Counted from the stretch's first letter, positions 6,829 through 14,872 are shown. The stretch is DNA of 16,176 bases from SIG452 sp045656345 (GCA_045656345.1 JAZOQZ010000024.1:1-16176), one strand, 5' to 3'. Notes: generated by a model from the sequence alone, not told the origin. Program-made: numbers and translations.

Positions 6829-7839
6829 ATGAACATCTCTATGAATTTAAAAGAAAACAGTTACGATATTATTGTGCAACGAGGCATCCTTTCATGTGCA
6901 GGGGAGTTTCTCAATCTCAATAGACGGGTGCTTATTGTCACAGATTCCGGTGTTCCTGCCATTTATGCCGAAACAATTGCAAAACAGTGCAAAGAACCTG
7001 TGATATACCTTGTGCAATCAGGGGAAGACTCCAAAAGTTTTGAGGGCTTTGGAGCACTTCTTCAAACAATGCTTGAGCATAATTTTTCAAGACGTGACTG
7101 TGTGGTGGCGGTTGGTGGAGGCGTTGTAGGCGATCTTTCAGGATTTGCAGCCTCTGCCTATATGAGAGGGATTGATTTTTATAACATTCCCACCACCCTG
7201 CTTTCTCAGATTGATTCTTCCATCGGCGGAAAAACCGCCATCAATTTTGGTAATGTGAAAAATATTGTGGGTGCATTTTACCAACCCAAAAAAGTGTTAA
7301 TTGATCCCGATGTTCTAAAAACGTTGCCGAAGCGGCAAATTGCCAACGGATTGGCTGAAGCCATCAAAATGGCGTTGACGTCTGACAGCAAACTCTTTTG
7401 CGTTTTTGAAAATGAAAATATCGAAGAAGCAATGGATGAAATTATCCTTCGTTCTCTCACCATCAAAAAGAGTGTGGTGGAAGAGGACGAAAAAGAAGCA
7501 GGACTCCGAAAGATTCTGAATTTTGGGCACACTTTGGGTCACGGGATTGAATTAAGTTCCAATCTTTATCACGGCGAAAGCGTGGCGCTGGGGATGCTTC
7601 CGATGTGCGATGAAGCCCTCAGACCCAGAGTGATTGCAGTTTTAAAAAAATGCAATTTGTATCAGAGGATTGCATTTGACTGGGATCGGATTACCGAAGC
7701 GGCATTTCACGATAAAAAAGCAGACGGCGAATTTGTTACGGTAACAACCATATCGGATGTGGGCAGTTTTGAGATGAAAACCATGAAGTGTGACGAAGTG
7801 ATAGCTTTGGCGAAAAAATGTTTTGAGGGGTGGTTATGA
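6829..7839 (+). CDS. aroB: 3-dehydroquinate synthase
   Basis: Second shikimate-pathway step: NAD- and metal-dependent cyclisation of DAHP to 3-dehydroquinate in the cytosol. Its 336 residues are slightly short for the family. The nucleotide-binding GGGVVGD is at 96-102, followed by the well conserved IPTTLLSQIDSSIGGKTAIN. Probable metal ligands are E177 (GLAEAIK), H234 (NFGHTLGHGIE) and H248 (YHGES). The HDKK motif near the C-terminus is present. The stretch after HGESVALGM is shorter than usual. AAGGTGAT (6815-6822) overlaps the pheA stop and is spaced 6 bases from the ATG. The stop overlaps the aroC start, suggesting translational coupling. Confidence 0.96.
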   Translation: MNISMNLKENSYDIIVQRGILSCAGEFLNLNRRVLIVTDSGVPAIYAETIAKQCKEPVIYLVQSGEDSKSFEGFGALLQTMLEHNFSRRDCVVAVGGGVVGDLSGFAASAYMRGIDFYNIPTTLLSQIDSSIGGKTAINFGNVKNIVGAFYQPKKVLIDPDVLKTLPKRQIANGLAEAIKMALTSDSKLFCVFENENIEEAMDEIILRSLTIKKSVVEEDEKEAGLRKILNFGHTLGHGIELSSNLYHGESVALGMLPMCDEALRPRVIAVLKKCNLYQRIAFDWDRITEAAFHDKKADGEFVTVTTISDVGSFEMKTMKCDEVIALAKKCFEGWL

Positions 7840-8930
7840 TGAAAAATACGTTTGGAACAAGCGTGGCTGTTACCCTGTTTGGAGAAAGTCACGGTGAATA
7901 TATCGGAGCGGTGATTGACGGTTTAGCTCCGGGGATTGATGTGAACGAAGCGTATATCAATCATATGCTTTTTTTAAGAAGACCCGACGGAAAAATTTCC
8001 ACACCAAGAAAAGAAAAGGATGAATTCAAAATTGTAAGCGGTGTTATGGACGGAAAAACCACCGGAACACCCATTACCATTCTGATTCCGAACGAAAATA
8101 TAAAAAGCGGTGATTATGCTGATATGAGAACGGTTGCAAGACCGTCTCACGCAGATTATACTGCCCAGTGTAAGTATCACGGGTTCCAGGATTCCCGTGG
8201 GGGCGGACATTTCAGCGGAAGAATCACTGCCGCATTGGTTGCAGCAGGTGCAATCTGTAAGAGTGCATTAGAGAAAAAAGGGATTTATATCGGCACTCAC
8301 GTGAAAAAATGTGCAGGAATTTCTGACAGAGATTTTGGCGATTTACTGACTGATATTTCCTATCTGAATCAACAAACCTTTGCGGTTTTGGATGAAACTT
8401 GCAAAAACAAGATGACCGATGCCATTATCGACGCTGCCTCCAAGGGTGACAGCGTTGGCGGCGTTTTGGAAACTGCCGTTTCAGGAGTGCCCGAAGGCGT
8501 TGGTGAGCCCTGGTTTGATTCTATGGAAAGTTTGCTTTCGCATATGATGTTTTCCATCCCGGCTGTGAAGGGGATAGAATTCGGTGCAGGATTTTCGATT
8601 GCGGATATGAAAGGCTCCGATGCCAACGACGCAATGAAACTGGAGGAAGGAAAGATTGTAACTGTTACCAATCAAAATGGTGGATTAAACGGCGGTATTA
8701 CCAACGGGATGCCTATCGTCTTCAGAACTGCCATAAAACCTACTCCCACGATCTTTCTACCCCAGAATACCGTTGATTTTAAAACTATGAGTGAAACCGT
8801 GCTAGAGCCAAAAGGCAGACACGACCCTGCCATTGTGCATCGGGCAAGAATTGTGCAGGATGCAGCAGCGGCAATTGTTTTGTGTGATGCCCTGGCGTTG
8901 CGATTTGGAACAGATTGGTTAAAAGGATGA
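7839..8930 (+). CDS. aroC: Chorismate synthase
   Basis: Last common step: FMN(red)-dependent elimination of phosphate from EPSP to give chorismate. With the start at 7839 it has 363 residues, the usual length. Signatures seen are TLFGESHG (12-19, His18), RPSHADYTAQCKYHG (His104), GGGHFSGRITAALVAAGAI, and near the C-terminus RHDPAIVHRARIVQDAAAA. Possible starts are GTG 7830, ATG 7836 and ATG 7839. GAGGGG at 7825-7830 and family alignment (MKNTFG) favour 7839, which overlaps the aroB TGA as TGATG. ATG 7836 is nearly as good. No flavin reductase gene is nearby, so reduced FMN must come from elsewhere. Confidence 0.96.
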   Translation: MKNTFGTSVAVTLFGESHGEYIGAVIDGLAPGIDVNEAYINHMLFLRRPDGKISTPRKEKDEFKIVSGVMDGKTTGTPITILIPNENIKSGDYADMRTVARPSHADYTAQCKYHGFQDSRGGGHFSGRITAALVAAGAICKSALEKKGIYIGTHVKKCAGISDRDFGDLLTDISYLNQQTFAVLDETCKNKMTDAIIDAASKGDSVGGVLETAVSGVPEGVGEPWFDSMESLLSHMMFSIPAVKGIEFGAGFSIADMKGSDANDAMKLEEGKIVTVTNQNGGLNGGITNGMPIVFRTAIKPTPTIFLPQNTVDFKTMSETVLEPKGRHDPAIVHRARIVQDAAAAIVLCDALALRFGTDWLKG

Positions 8931-8937
8931 GAAACAA

Positions 8938-10185
8938 ATGAAAACATACGGTCTTATCGGAAAAAAACTGACCCACAGTTTTTCCAAAGAGATTCATCAT
9001 AAACTTGCCGATTATCCCTATGAACTGATAGAGCTTTCCGAAGAGGAAGTGAAAGATTTCTTTTTGGAAAAAGAGTTTTCGGCAGTGAATGTGACCATTC
9101 CGTATAAAGAAACAGTGATTTCGTATCTGGATGAGGTCAGTGAGATTGCCAAAAAAATCGGTGCAGTGAATACGGTTGTCAATCGTGATGGAAAACTTTA
9201 CGGTTACAATACCGATTATTCCGGAATGACAGCCTTGATTGAACGAATCAACCTGGATTTTCAAAAGAAAAAGGTGCTGATTTTAGGGACCGGCGGAACC
9301 TCAAAAACCGCCTGTGCAGTTGCCAAAGATTTGGGTGCAGATGCAGTTTTCACTGTTTCCAGAACCAAAAAGGAGAATTGTATTACATACGAGGAAGCCA
9401 TCCAAAATCATTCCGATGCTAACATAATCATCAACACTACTCCTTCGGGAATGTATCCCGATTGCGACTTAAAACCCATTGATATTTCGGTGTTTGAATC
9501 GCTGGAAGGTGTGGTGGATGCGGTTTATAATCCCCTTACCACCAATCTGGTGTCTGATGCCAAAAAACGGGGATTAAAAGCGGAAGGTGGTCTGTATATG
9601 CTGGTGATGCAGGCTGTTGTGGCGGTAGAAAAATTTCTGGATATCACCATCCCCAAAGAAACGGTTGAGAATGTGTTTGGCAGCGTTTTGGCAGCCAAAG
9701 AAAATATTGTGTTAACAGGGATGCCCGGCAGCGGAAAAAGCACGGTAGGGAAGTGTATATCCTTAGACGGTTTTACCTTTGTGGATACCGATGCTGAAAT
9801 TGAAAAACGGTGCGGATGCACGATTAAAGAACTGATTGCAACAAAAGGGGAACCTTATTTCAGAGATTTGGAAACCCAAGTCATCCGTGATATATCCAAA
9901 GAAAACCGTCAGATTATTTCCACAGGTGGCGGAGCCATTTTACGGGAAGAAAATGTGAATTATCTAAAAAGAAACGGGAAACTGTTTTTCTTAAACGCAA
10001 GTTTACAAAGGCTTCAGGCAACCGAGGACAGACCCCTTTCTGATACCTATGAAAAACTGCAGACTCTTTATTCCCAACGGATGCCGATTTATCGGGATAC
10101 TGCAGATTTGATTGTGCCTGAATTGCCAACAGCCGATGAGGAAGCAAACTACATCCTTACCAAACGATTGGAGATGATAAAATGA
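8938..10185 (+). CDS. aroEK: Fused shikimate dehydrogenase / shikimate kinase
   Basis: One 415-residue protein with two consecutive pathway activities: NADPH-dependent reduction of 3-dehydroshikimate, then ATP-dependent phosphorylation of shikimate. The AroE part (1 to about 253) shows the shikimate-binding S-x-S (LTHSFSKEIHH), K57 in NVTIPYK, D93 in GYNTDYSG, the Rossmann loop GTGGTSKTA (117-125), SRT typical of NADP preference, and INTTPSGMYP. The kinase part (about 256-415) has Walker A GMPGSGKST (261-269), D283/D285, R309 in FRDLE, GGG 330-332, the lid RPL (R365) and R381. No frameshift or stop separates the two, and all key residues are present, so both should be active. AAAGGA 8922-8927 overlaps the aroC end. 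The stop overlaps the aroQ start (ATGA). Confidence 0.95.
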   Translation: MKTYGLIGKKLTHSFSKEIHHKLADYPYELIELSEEEVKDFFLEKEFSAVNVTIPYKETVISYLDEVSEIAKKIGAVNTVVNRDGKLYGYNTDYSGMTALIERINLDFQKKKVLILGTGGTSKTACAVAKDLGADAVFTVSRTKKENCITYEEAIQNHSDANIIINTTPSGMYPDCDLKPIDISVFESLEGVVDAVYNPLTTNLVSDAKKRGLKAEGGLYMLVMQAVVAVEKFLDITIPKETVENVFGSVLAAKENIVLTGMPGSGKSTVGKCISLDGFTFVDTDAEIEKRCGCTIKELIATKGEPYFRDLETQVIRDISKENRQIISTGGGAILREENVNYLKRNGKLFFLNASLQRLQATEDRPLSDTYEKLQTLYSQRMPIYRDTADLIVPELPTADEEANYILTKRLEMIK

Positions 10186-10613
10186 AAATTCTTGTGATAA
10201 ACGGACCGAATCTGAATATGCTGGGGATTCGTGAACCGGATCATTACGGCAAAGAAACCTATGCCGATTTATGCGAAAAAATTGAAAAACACTGTGCGAG
10301 CAAAGCCGTAGCGGTGCAGATTTATCAATCCAATCACGAAGGTGACCTTGTGGATGAAATTCAGAAAGCATACGGTAATATGGACGGAATTGTAATCAAT
10401 CCCGGTGCCTATACTCACACCAGTATTGCCATTTTGGATGCAATAAAATCCGTGAATATCCCCACGGTGGAAGTGCATATTTCCAAGGTGGAAGAACGGG
10501 AAGACTTTCGTCAGGTAAGCTATGTGCGTCTTGCCTGCGTAAAAACAATTACAGGTCGTGGCACCAACGGTTATCTGGAAGCCATCGACTATCTGATTGG
10601 TGAACACAAATGA
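10182..10613 (+). CDS. aroQ: 3-dehydroquinate dehydratase, type II
   Basis: Third pathway step: dehydration of 3-dehydroquinate to 3-dehydroshikimate by the type II enzyme (dodecamer in characterised members). Its 143 residues are full length. Visible are NGPNLNMLG (7-15), R17 and Y22 of the flexible active-site lid (REPDHYG), SNHEGDLVD, N73 in NPGAYTHTS, the catalytic H99 in EVHIS, and REDFR. The ATG overlaps the aroE/K stop by four bases, and its own stop overlaps the aroA start by four bases, so it is probably translated by coupling. It is unrelated to the AroQ-type chorismate mutase despite the shared name. Confidence 0.96.
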   Translation: MKILVINGPNLNMLGIREPDHYGKETYADLCEKIEKHCASKAVAVQIYQSNHEGDLVDEIQKAYGNMDGIVINPGAYTHTSIAILDAIKSVNIPTVEVHISKVEEREDFRQVSYVRLACVKTITGRGTNGYLEAIDYLIGEHK

Positions 10614-11812
10614 TAGCAACATTTAAACCTTGCAATTTAAACGGCATAATCAGTGCACCTTCATCCAAAAGTATGGCGCACAGATACCTGATTGGCAGTG
10701 CCTTATCCAAAGACCCCTGCGTGTTATCGGGGGTCGATTTCAACGAAGATATTTTGGCAACCATTGATTGCTTAAAAGCATTGGGGGCCGGCATCAGCGT
10801 GGAGGGGACTCAGGTAACGATTACCCCTGCTTGCTTTATGGATGCCAAAAATCCCGTTTTAGAATGCAGAGAAAGCGGGAGCACCTTGCGATTTTTTATT
10901 CCTCTTGCTCTGTGCCTGGGTAAAAAAATAATTTTAAAAGGAAGCACTCGTCTTCTGCAAAGACCTCTTGATGTGTATGAGAAACTTTGCCTGGAAAACG
11001 GTTTTACTTTCCAAAAAGAGGCTAATACCCTGACCCTTTTAGGAAACTTAACAAGCGGGAACTATCAGATAGCAGGGAATATCAGTAGCCAATTTATCTC
11101 AGGGCTTATCTTTGCACTGGTTTATCTTGGCAAAGATTCTTCCATCGAGATTATCCCGCCTTTTGAAAGCAGATCATACATCAATCTGACCATCGATGCA
11201 TTAAAATCATTTGGTGCAAAGGTAGATTTTGCGGATGAATATCACATCGTAATTAAAAAATCTCAACTGCACGGATATTCGGGAACCATTGAAGGGGACT
11301 ATTCCAACGCGGCATTTTTGGATGCTTTTAACCGTATCGGTTCCGATATAGAGATTCAGAACCTGAAGAAAAACAGTCTTCAGGGAGATCGGGTATATCA
11401 AACCTATTTCGACAAGATTTGTGCAGGCACGCCAACCCTGGATATTTCAGACTGTCCTGACCTTGGTCCTGTGCTGTTTGCTCTCGCCGCGCTGAAAAAC
11501 GGTGCGGTTTTCACAGGCACAAACAGACTCAAAGCCAAAGAAAGCGATCGAGGTATGGCAATGCACGAAGAACTTTTGAAACTGGGAGGTGCTCTTGTTT
11601 TTGGTGACAATATGATTATTGTACCAAAGCAGGAATTAACGTATCGCGGAACAGTTTTATCCGGACACAATGATCATAGAATTGTGATGGCTATGTCTGT
11701 GATACTGTCTCAGATCGGCGGCGAAATTTCAGGGATTGAGGCAGTGAGAAAAAGTTATCCCGGCTTTTTTGAAGATATTAAAAAGCTTGGGGCAGCGGTG
11801 GAAATCGGATGA
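10610..11812 (+). CDS. aroA: 3-phosphoshikimate 1-carboxyvinyltransferase (EPSP synthase)
   Basis: Joins PEP to shikimate-3-phosphate to give EPSP. Its 400 residues are somewhat shorter than the approximately 427 of E. coli. Substrate-binding SAPSSKSMAHR gives K20, S21 and R25. SSQFISGL, SDRGMAMHEELLKLGG and HNDHRIVMA are all present. The PEP/glyphosate loop reads ESGSTLRF (88-95) instead of the E. coli GNAGTAMRP. By alignment on the arginine, G96 is kept (G90), T97 is Ser and P101 is Phe. The start overlaps the aroQ stop (ATGA). It is the last gene of the overlapping block; the DAHP synthase gene follows after 92 bases. Confidence 0.96.
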   Translation: MIATFKPCNLNGIISAPSSKSMAHRYLIGSALSKDPCVLSGVDFNEDILATIDCLKALGAGISVEGTQVTITPACFMDAKNPVLECRESGSTLRFFIPLALCLGKKIILKGSTRLLQRPLDVYEKLCLENGFTFQKEANTLTLLGNLTSGNYQIAGNISSQFISGLIFALVYLGKDSSIEIIPPFESRSYINLTIDALKSFGAKVDFADEYHIVIKKSQLHGYSGTIEGDYSNAAFLDAFNRIGSDIEIQNLKKNSLQGDRVYQTYFDKICAGTPTLDISDCPDLGPVLFALAALKNGAVFTGTNRLKAKESDRGMAMHEELLKLGGALVFGDNMIIVPKQELTYRGTVLSGHNDHRIVMAMSVILSQIGGEISGIEAVRKSYPGFFEDIKKLGAAVEIG

Positions 11813-11834
11813 TAACGGCTGTTGGTAAAAAATA

Positions 11835-11864
11835 TTGACAGAGTGAAAAAATGCGATGTTTCAC
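11835..11864 (+). promoter_or_regulatory. Possible secondary promoter element with inverted repeat before the DAHP synthase gene
   Basis: TTGACA at 11835-11840 is a perfect -35 hexamer. Directly after it lies the inverted repeat GTGAAA (11843-11848) / TTTCAC (11859-11864) with a 10-base spacer. No good -10 box is found at 16-18 bases, so promoter activity is doubtful. The repeat could be an operator or an mRNA hairpin in the aroA-aroF gap. Confidence 0.3.
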
Positions 11865-11904
11865 ATAGCGATAAGACAAATTACCATATTGGAGGATATC
11901 ACAA

Positions 11905-12933
11905 ATGAATATGGAATTCAAACGGAAATTACCAATTCCTAAAGAAATAAAAGAACAATATCCGATTACACCGGAGATTGAAGCAATCAAAGCAAAACGG
12001 GACGCTCAGATCAAGGCGATTTTTGAAGGCAAAGATGACAGACTTGCCCTGATTATCGGTCCCTGTTCTGCCGACCACGATGACAGTGTGATTGATTATA
12101 TTTCCCGGTTACGGGGTGTTCAGGAAAAAGTGGATGATAAAATTCTGATTATCCCCAGAATTTACACCAACAAGCCCAGAACCACAGGCGACGGCTACAA
12201 AGGGATGCTTCATCAGCCGGATCCCAATAAGGAATCGGATATGTTAAAAGGGGTTATCGCCATCCGAAATCTGCATCTTCGTGCTATTTCGGAAACAGGC
12301 TTCACCTGTGCCGACGAAATGCTTTATCCTGAAAATTACAGATACCTATCTGACCTTTTATCCTATGTTGCAATCGGAGCAAGATCTGTGGAAAATCAGA
12401 AACACCGTTTAACAGCAAGCGGACTGGATATTCCTGTTGGTATGAAGAATCCCACCGCCGGTGATATTTCAGTGATGATGAATTCTATCACAGCAGGTCA
12501 GCATTCTCACACCTTTATTTACAGAGGCTGGGAAGTGGAAAGCCACGGAAATCCTCTTACCCACGCCATTTTAAGAGGTTATGTGAACAAACACGGTCAG
12601 CCTATACCAAACTATCATTATGAAGATTTGATTCAACTGGCAGAAACCTATGCAAAATCCGGTCTTGCAAATCCCGGTGTTGTGGTTGACACCAACCACG
12701 CAAACTCCGGTAAAAAATGGATGGAACAGCCCAGAATTGCCAAAGAAGTTCTGCAGAGCTGCCGTTACAACAGCGACATTAAAAAGCTGGTAAAAGGTCT
12801 GATGATTGAAAGCTACATTGAAGACGGCGCACAAAAATGCGAAGATGCAATCTACGGCAAATCCATCACCGACCCCTGCTTAGGCTGGGACAAAACAGAA
12901 AAATTGATTTATGAGTTGGCAGATGTTCTCTAG
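11905..12933 (+). CDS. aroF: 3-deoxy-7-phosphoheptulonate (DAHP) synthase, type I alpha
   Basis: First pathway step: condensation of PEP and erythrose-4-phosphate to DAHP. Its 342 residues match the AroF/AroG/AroH class (about 350 in E. coli). Metal ligands are visible: C54 in IGPCSADHD, H265 in DTNHANS, E302 in MIESYIEDG and D323 in TDPC. Also seen are KPRTTGDGYKG, ADEMLYPENY, GARSVENQKHR and GMKNPTAGD. An N-terminal extension of about 45 residues, of the sort that carries feedback control in this class, is present. There is no fused ACT or chorismate mutase domain. GGAGG 11891-11895 is spaced 9 bases from the ATG. The gene ends in a double amber TAGTAG. Whether it is the AroF, AroG or AroH feedback type cannot be told; the symbol denotes function only. 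Confidence 0.94.
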   Translation: MNMEFKRKLPIPKEIKEQYPITPEIEAIKAKRDAQIKAIFEGKDDRLALIIGPCSADHDDSVIDYISRLRGVQEKVDDKILIIPRIYTNKPRTTGDGYKGMLHQPDPNKESDMLKGVIAIRNLHLRAISETGFTCADEMLYPENYRYLSDLLSYVAIGARSVENQKHRLTASGLDIPVGMKNPTAGDISVMMNSITAGQHSHTFIYRGWEVESHGNPLTHAILRGYVNKHGQPIPNYHYEDLIQLAETYAKSGLANPGVVVDTNHANSGKKWMEQPRIAKEVLQSCRYNSDIKKLVKGLMIESYIEDGAQKCEDAIYGKSITDPCLGWDKTEKLIYELADVL

Positions 12934-12936
12934 TAG

Positions 12937-13065
12937 AGGCGTTGGAATTTATCAGGCGTTATAGTAAATGTGGCAGTTGTGCTGCTGGGCTCTGGTATTG
13001 GCTCAATGACACCGTCTATGGAAACAGATGCAATTATTTATAACTTTGTTTCGCTATTTTTTTAA
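12937..13065 (+). pseudogene. Relic of a membrane-protein C-terminus (uncertain)
   Basis: In the same frame as the DAHP synthase gene, directly after its TAGTAG, 42 open codons run to a TAA at 13063-13065. They encode a hydrophobic, protein-like segment including VIVNVAVVLLGSGIGSM and DAIIYNFVSLFF. There is no in-frame ATG before about residue 24 and no ribosome binding site, so it is not a complete gene. It looks like the last transmembrane part of a lost transporter-like protein, but I do not recognise the family. The alternative is chance composition. Confidence 0.35.
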
Positions 13066-13072
13066 ATGACAT

Positions 13073-13106
13073 AAAAAAAGACTATCTCACTGAGATAGTC
13101 TTTTTT
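13073..13106. terminator. Bidirectional terminator between the aro operon and putP
   Basis: GACTATCTC (13080-13088), a 3-base loop and GAGATAGTC (13092-13100). It is flanked by A7 (13073-13079) and T6 (13101-13106), giving a U-tract in either direction. Confidence 0.93.
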
Positions 13107-13133
13107 ATTGTGAATACAACAAGGTTCCGGGGT

Positions 13134-13152
13134 ACCCGATATGTTATCGGGT
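13134..13152. repeat. Inverted repeat downstream of putP
   Basis: ACCCGATA (13134-13141) and TATCGGGT (13145-13152) form a perfect 8-bp stem with a 3-base loop. No T-run adjoins it. On the putP transcript it comes just after the stop codon and before the main terminator, so it may protect the 3' end or act as an auxiliary terminator. Confidence 0.6.
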
Positions 13153-13171
13153 CGGATTCTTATTGGTTTGA

Positions 13172-14686
13172 TTATTCAGCAAATTCTTTTGCAGTAGCTT
13201 TGTCGTAAATTGCCAGAACTTCGGAAGAAGGTTTCTTATCAATCAGGGAAACCACAACTGCCACGATGGCACAAGCGATAAAGCCGGGTAAGATTTCATA
13301 AATACCGGTGGAAGACAGCCACATCAGCCAGCCGATATCTACCACTGCACCTGCCACAATCCCTGCAACAGCACCTTTATAGGTGAAACGTTTCCAGAAC
13401 AGAGACAGAAGGATTACAGGACCGAATGCAGCACCGAATAAGCCCCAGGCATTTTCCACCATGCTCATAATTGCAGCGGCACCTTCGCCTTTGGAGTTTG
13501 CAATAAAGAATGCCACAACGGATACAACCACAACCACGATTCTACCTACCCATAACAGCTCTTTATCAGAAGCGTTTTTGCGGATTAAGGGTTTGTAAAT
13601 ATCGGAAGTAAAGGAAGAGGATGCAACCAACAGCTGAGAGTCTGCAGTGGACATAGACGCTGCAATGATCGCTGCCAGTAAAACACCTGCTACGAATGGG
13701 GGGAATAATTCACGGGTCATCTTCACAAAGATCATTTCCTGTGCATCTGCTCTTAAAAGGATATCTGCCAAGTTTCCTTCGCCGGTTACAAACATTCTGC
13801 CAAAGTATGCGATTAAGATAGCTGCCAATAAGGTGATTACTACCCAAACGATTGCAACGGTTGCAGATTTTTTCACCATAGATGCTTTTTTAATGGACAT
13901 AAATCTTACGATGATATGAGGCATACCAAAGTATCCTAATCCCCAAGCAAGACCGGATACGATATCTTTCCAGTCTGCGGAGAATAAATCGGATACGAAT
14001 GTATATTCTTCTCCGGATACACTGGGAATGGTTTTTGCCAGCAGATCAGGATTCATATTGCCAAAGAAAACCAGGATAATCGGCACTGCCAACAGAGCGA
14101 TTAACATCAGAATTCCCTGGAAAAAGTCTGTCCAGCAAACTGCTTTAAATCCACCTAAGAAGGTGTAGAGCAGAATAATCACGGCAAAAATCACCATAGC
14201 CACAGTGGGATCCAAAGCAGGGAATAACTGAGTGAACACTTTGGAGCCTGCGGAGAATGCAGATGCCACATAAATGGTGAAACTAATTAAAAATACCACT
14301 GCGCAAACGATTTTCAACGCAGAGCTTTTTGCCATAAAGCGGTTGGTTAAGTACTGAGGAACGGTAATGGCATCACCGGATGCTTCTGAGAATTTTCTCA
14401 GTCTCTTTGCCACGATAATCCAGTTTAATGCAGTACCGACTGCAAGACCGATACCAATCCAGGCCTTACCTAATCCGAATGCCAAAATACTGCCGGGTAA
14501 TCCCATCAACAGCCATGCACTCATATCGGATGCCTGAGCACTCATTGCGGTAACCCATGGACCCATCTGGCGGCCACCTAAAAAATAATCTTTTTCACTG
14601 TTGCTTTTGCTTTTGATAAAGAACCAAAAACCGATTCCAAGCATAGCAACGAAGTACAGAACAAATGCTAATACTTCTCCTGACAT
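13172..14686 (-). CDS. putP: Sodium/proline symporter, PutP type
   Basis: Imports proline with Na+ across the cytoplasmic membrane. It has 504 residues, against 502 in E. coli PutP. The N-terminal FLGGRQMGPWVTAMSAQASD and MSAWLLMGLPG cover the second membrane segment. D54 aligns with E. coli D55, and A52, M55, S56 and W58 also match the Na+/proline-site region. The later SMSTADSQLLVASSSFTSDI agrees with the second Na+-site segment. AAGGAGAG on the minus strand lies about 9 bases before the ATG. A consensus promoter and a structured leader precede it, and the gene is monocistronic, ending at a hairpin plus terminator. Substrate is by family resemblance; a related amino acid cannot be excluded. 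Confidence 0.88.
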   Translation of the reverse strand: MSGEVLAFVLYFVAMLGIGFWFFIKSKSNSEKDYFLGGRQMGPWVTAMSAQASDMSAWLLMGLPGSILAFGLGKAWIGIGLAVGTALNWIIVAKRLRKFSEASGDAITVPQYLTNRFMAKSSALKIVCAVVFLISFTIYVASAFSAGSKVFTQLFPALDPTVAMVIFAVIILLYTFLGGFKAVCWTDFFQGILMLIALLAVPIILVFFGNMNPDLLAKTIPSVSGEEYTFVSDLFSADWKDIVSGLAWGLGYFGMPHIIVRFMSIKKASMVKKSATVAIVWVVITLLAAILIAYFGRMFVTGEGNLADILLRADAQEMIFVKMTRELFPPFVAGVLLAAIIAASMSTADSQLLVASSSFTSDIYKPLIRKNASDKELLWVGRIVVVVVSVVAFFIANSKGEGAAAIMSMVENAWGLFGAAFGPVILLSLFWKRFTYKGAVAGIVAGAVVDIGWLMWLSSTGIYEILPGFIACAIVAVVVSLIDKKPSSEVLAIYDKATAKEFAE

Positions 14687-14707
14687 AATTTTTATCTCTC
14701 CTTTTTG

Positions 14708-14731
14708 TTTCGCATAAAATGCAAAACGAAA
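14708..14731 (-). repeat. Imperfect inverted repeat in the putP leader
   Basis: GCAT-AAA-ATGC (14712-14722) is enclosed by TTTC (14708-14711) and GAAA (14728-14731), with a bulge on one side. It lies between the promoter and the putP ribosome binding site, so it could be an operator or an mRNA structure. Confidence 0.35.
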
Positions 14732-14742
14732 ATTTCCTTTCT

Positions 14743-14771
14743 ATTATAATATAAAAGCAAGAATAAGTCAA
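14743..14771 (-). promoter_or_regulatory. Promoter of putP
   Basis: On the minus strand, TTGACT (plus-strand 14766-14771), a 17-base spacer and TATAAT (14743-14748). Confidence 0.85.
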
Positions 14772-14820
14772 GCAAAGTGGCCTATTTTATTGTGTTTTAT
14801 GTGAAAATGAGGAAAAAAAC

Positions 14821-14849
14821 TTGTATTTCTTTGCACAATAAGATATAAT
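14821..14849 (+). promoter_or_regulatory. Promoter of cinA
   Basis: TTGTAT (14821-14826), a 17-base spacer and TATAAT (14844-14849). It lies about 40 bases before the cinA start. Confidence 0.7.
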
Positions 14850-14872
14850 AACTGTAAGAATATACTCTGTTG

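Noticed and set aside
12931..12936. TAGTAG as readthrough or pyrrolysine codons extending DAHP synthase
   Set aside because: The enzyme is already full length, two ambers in a row argue for firm termination, and nothing in the window suggests amber recoding.
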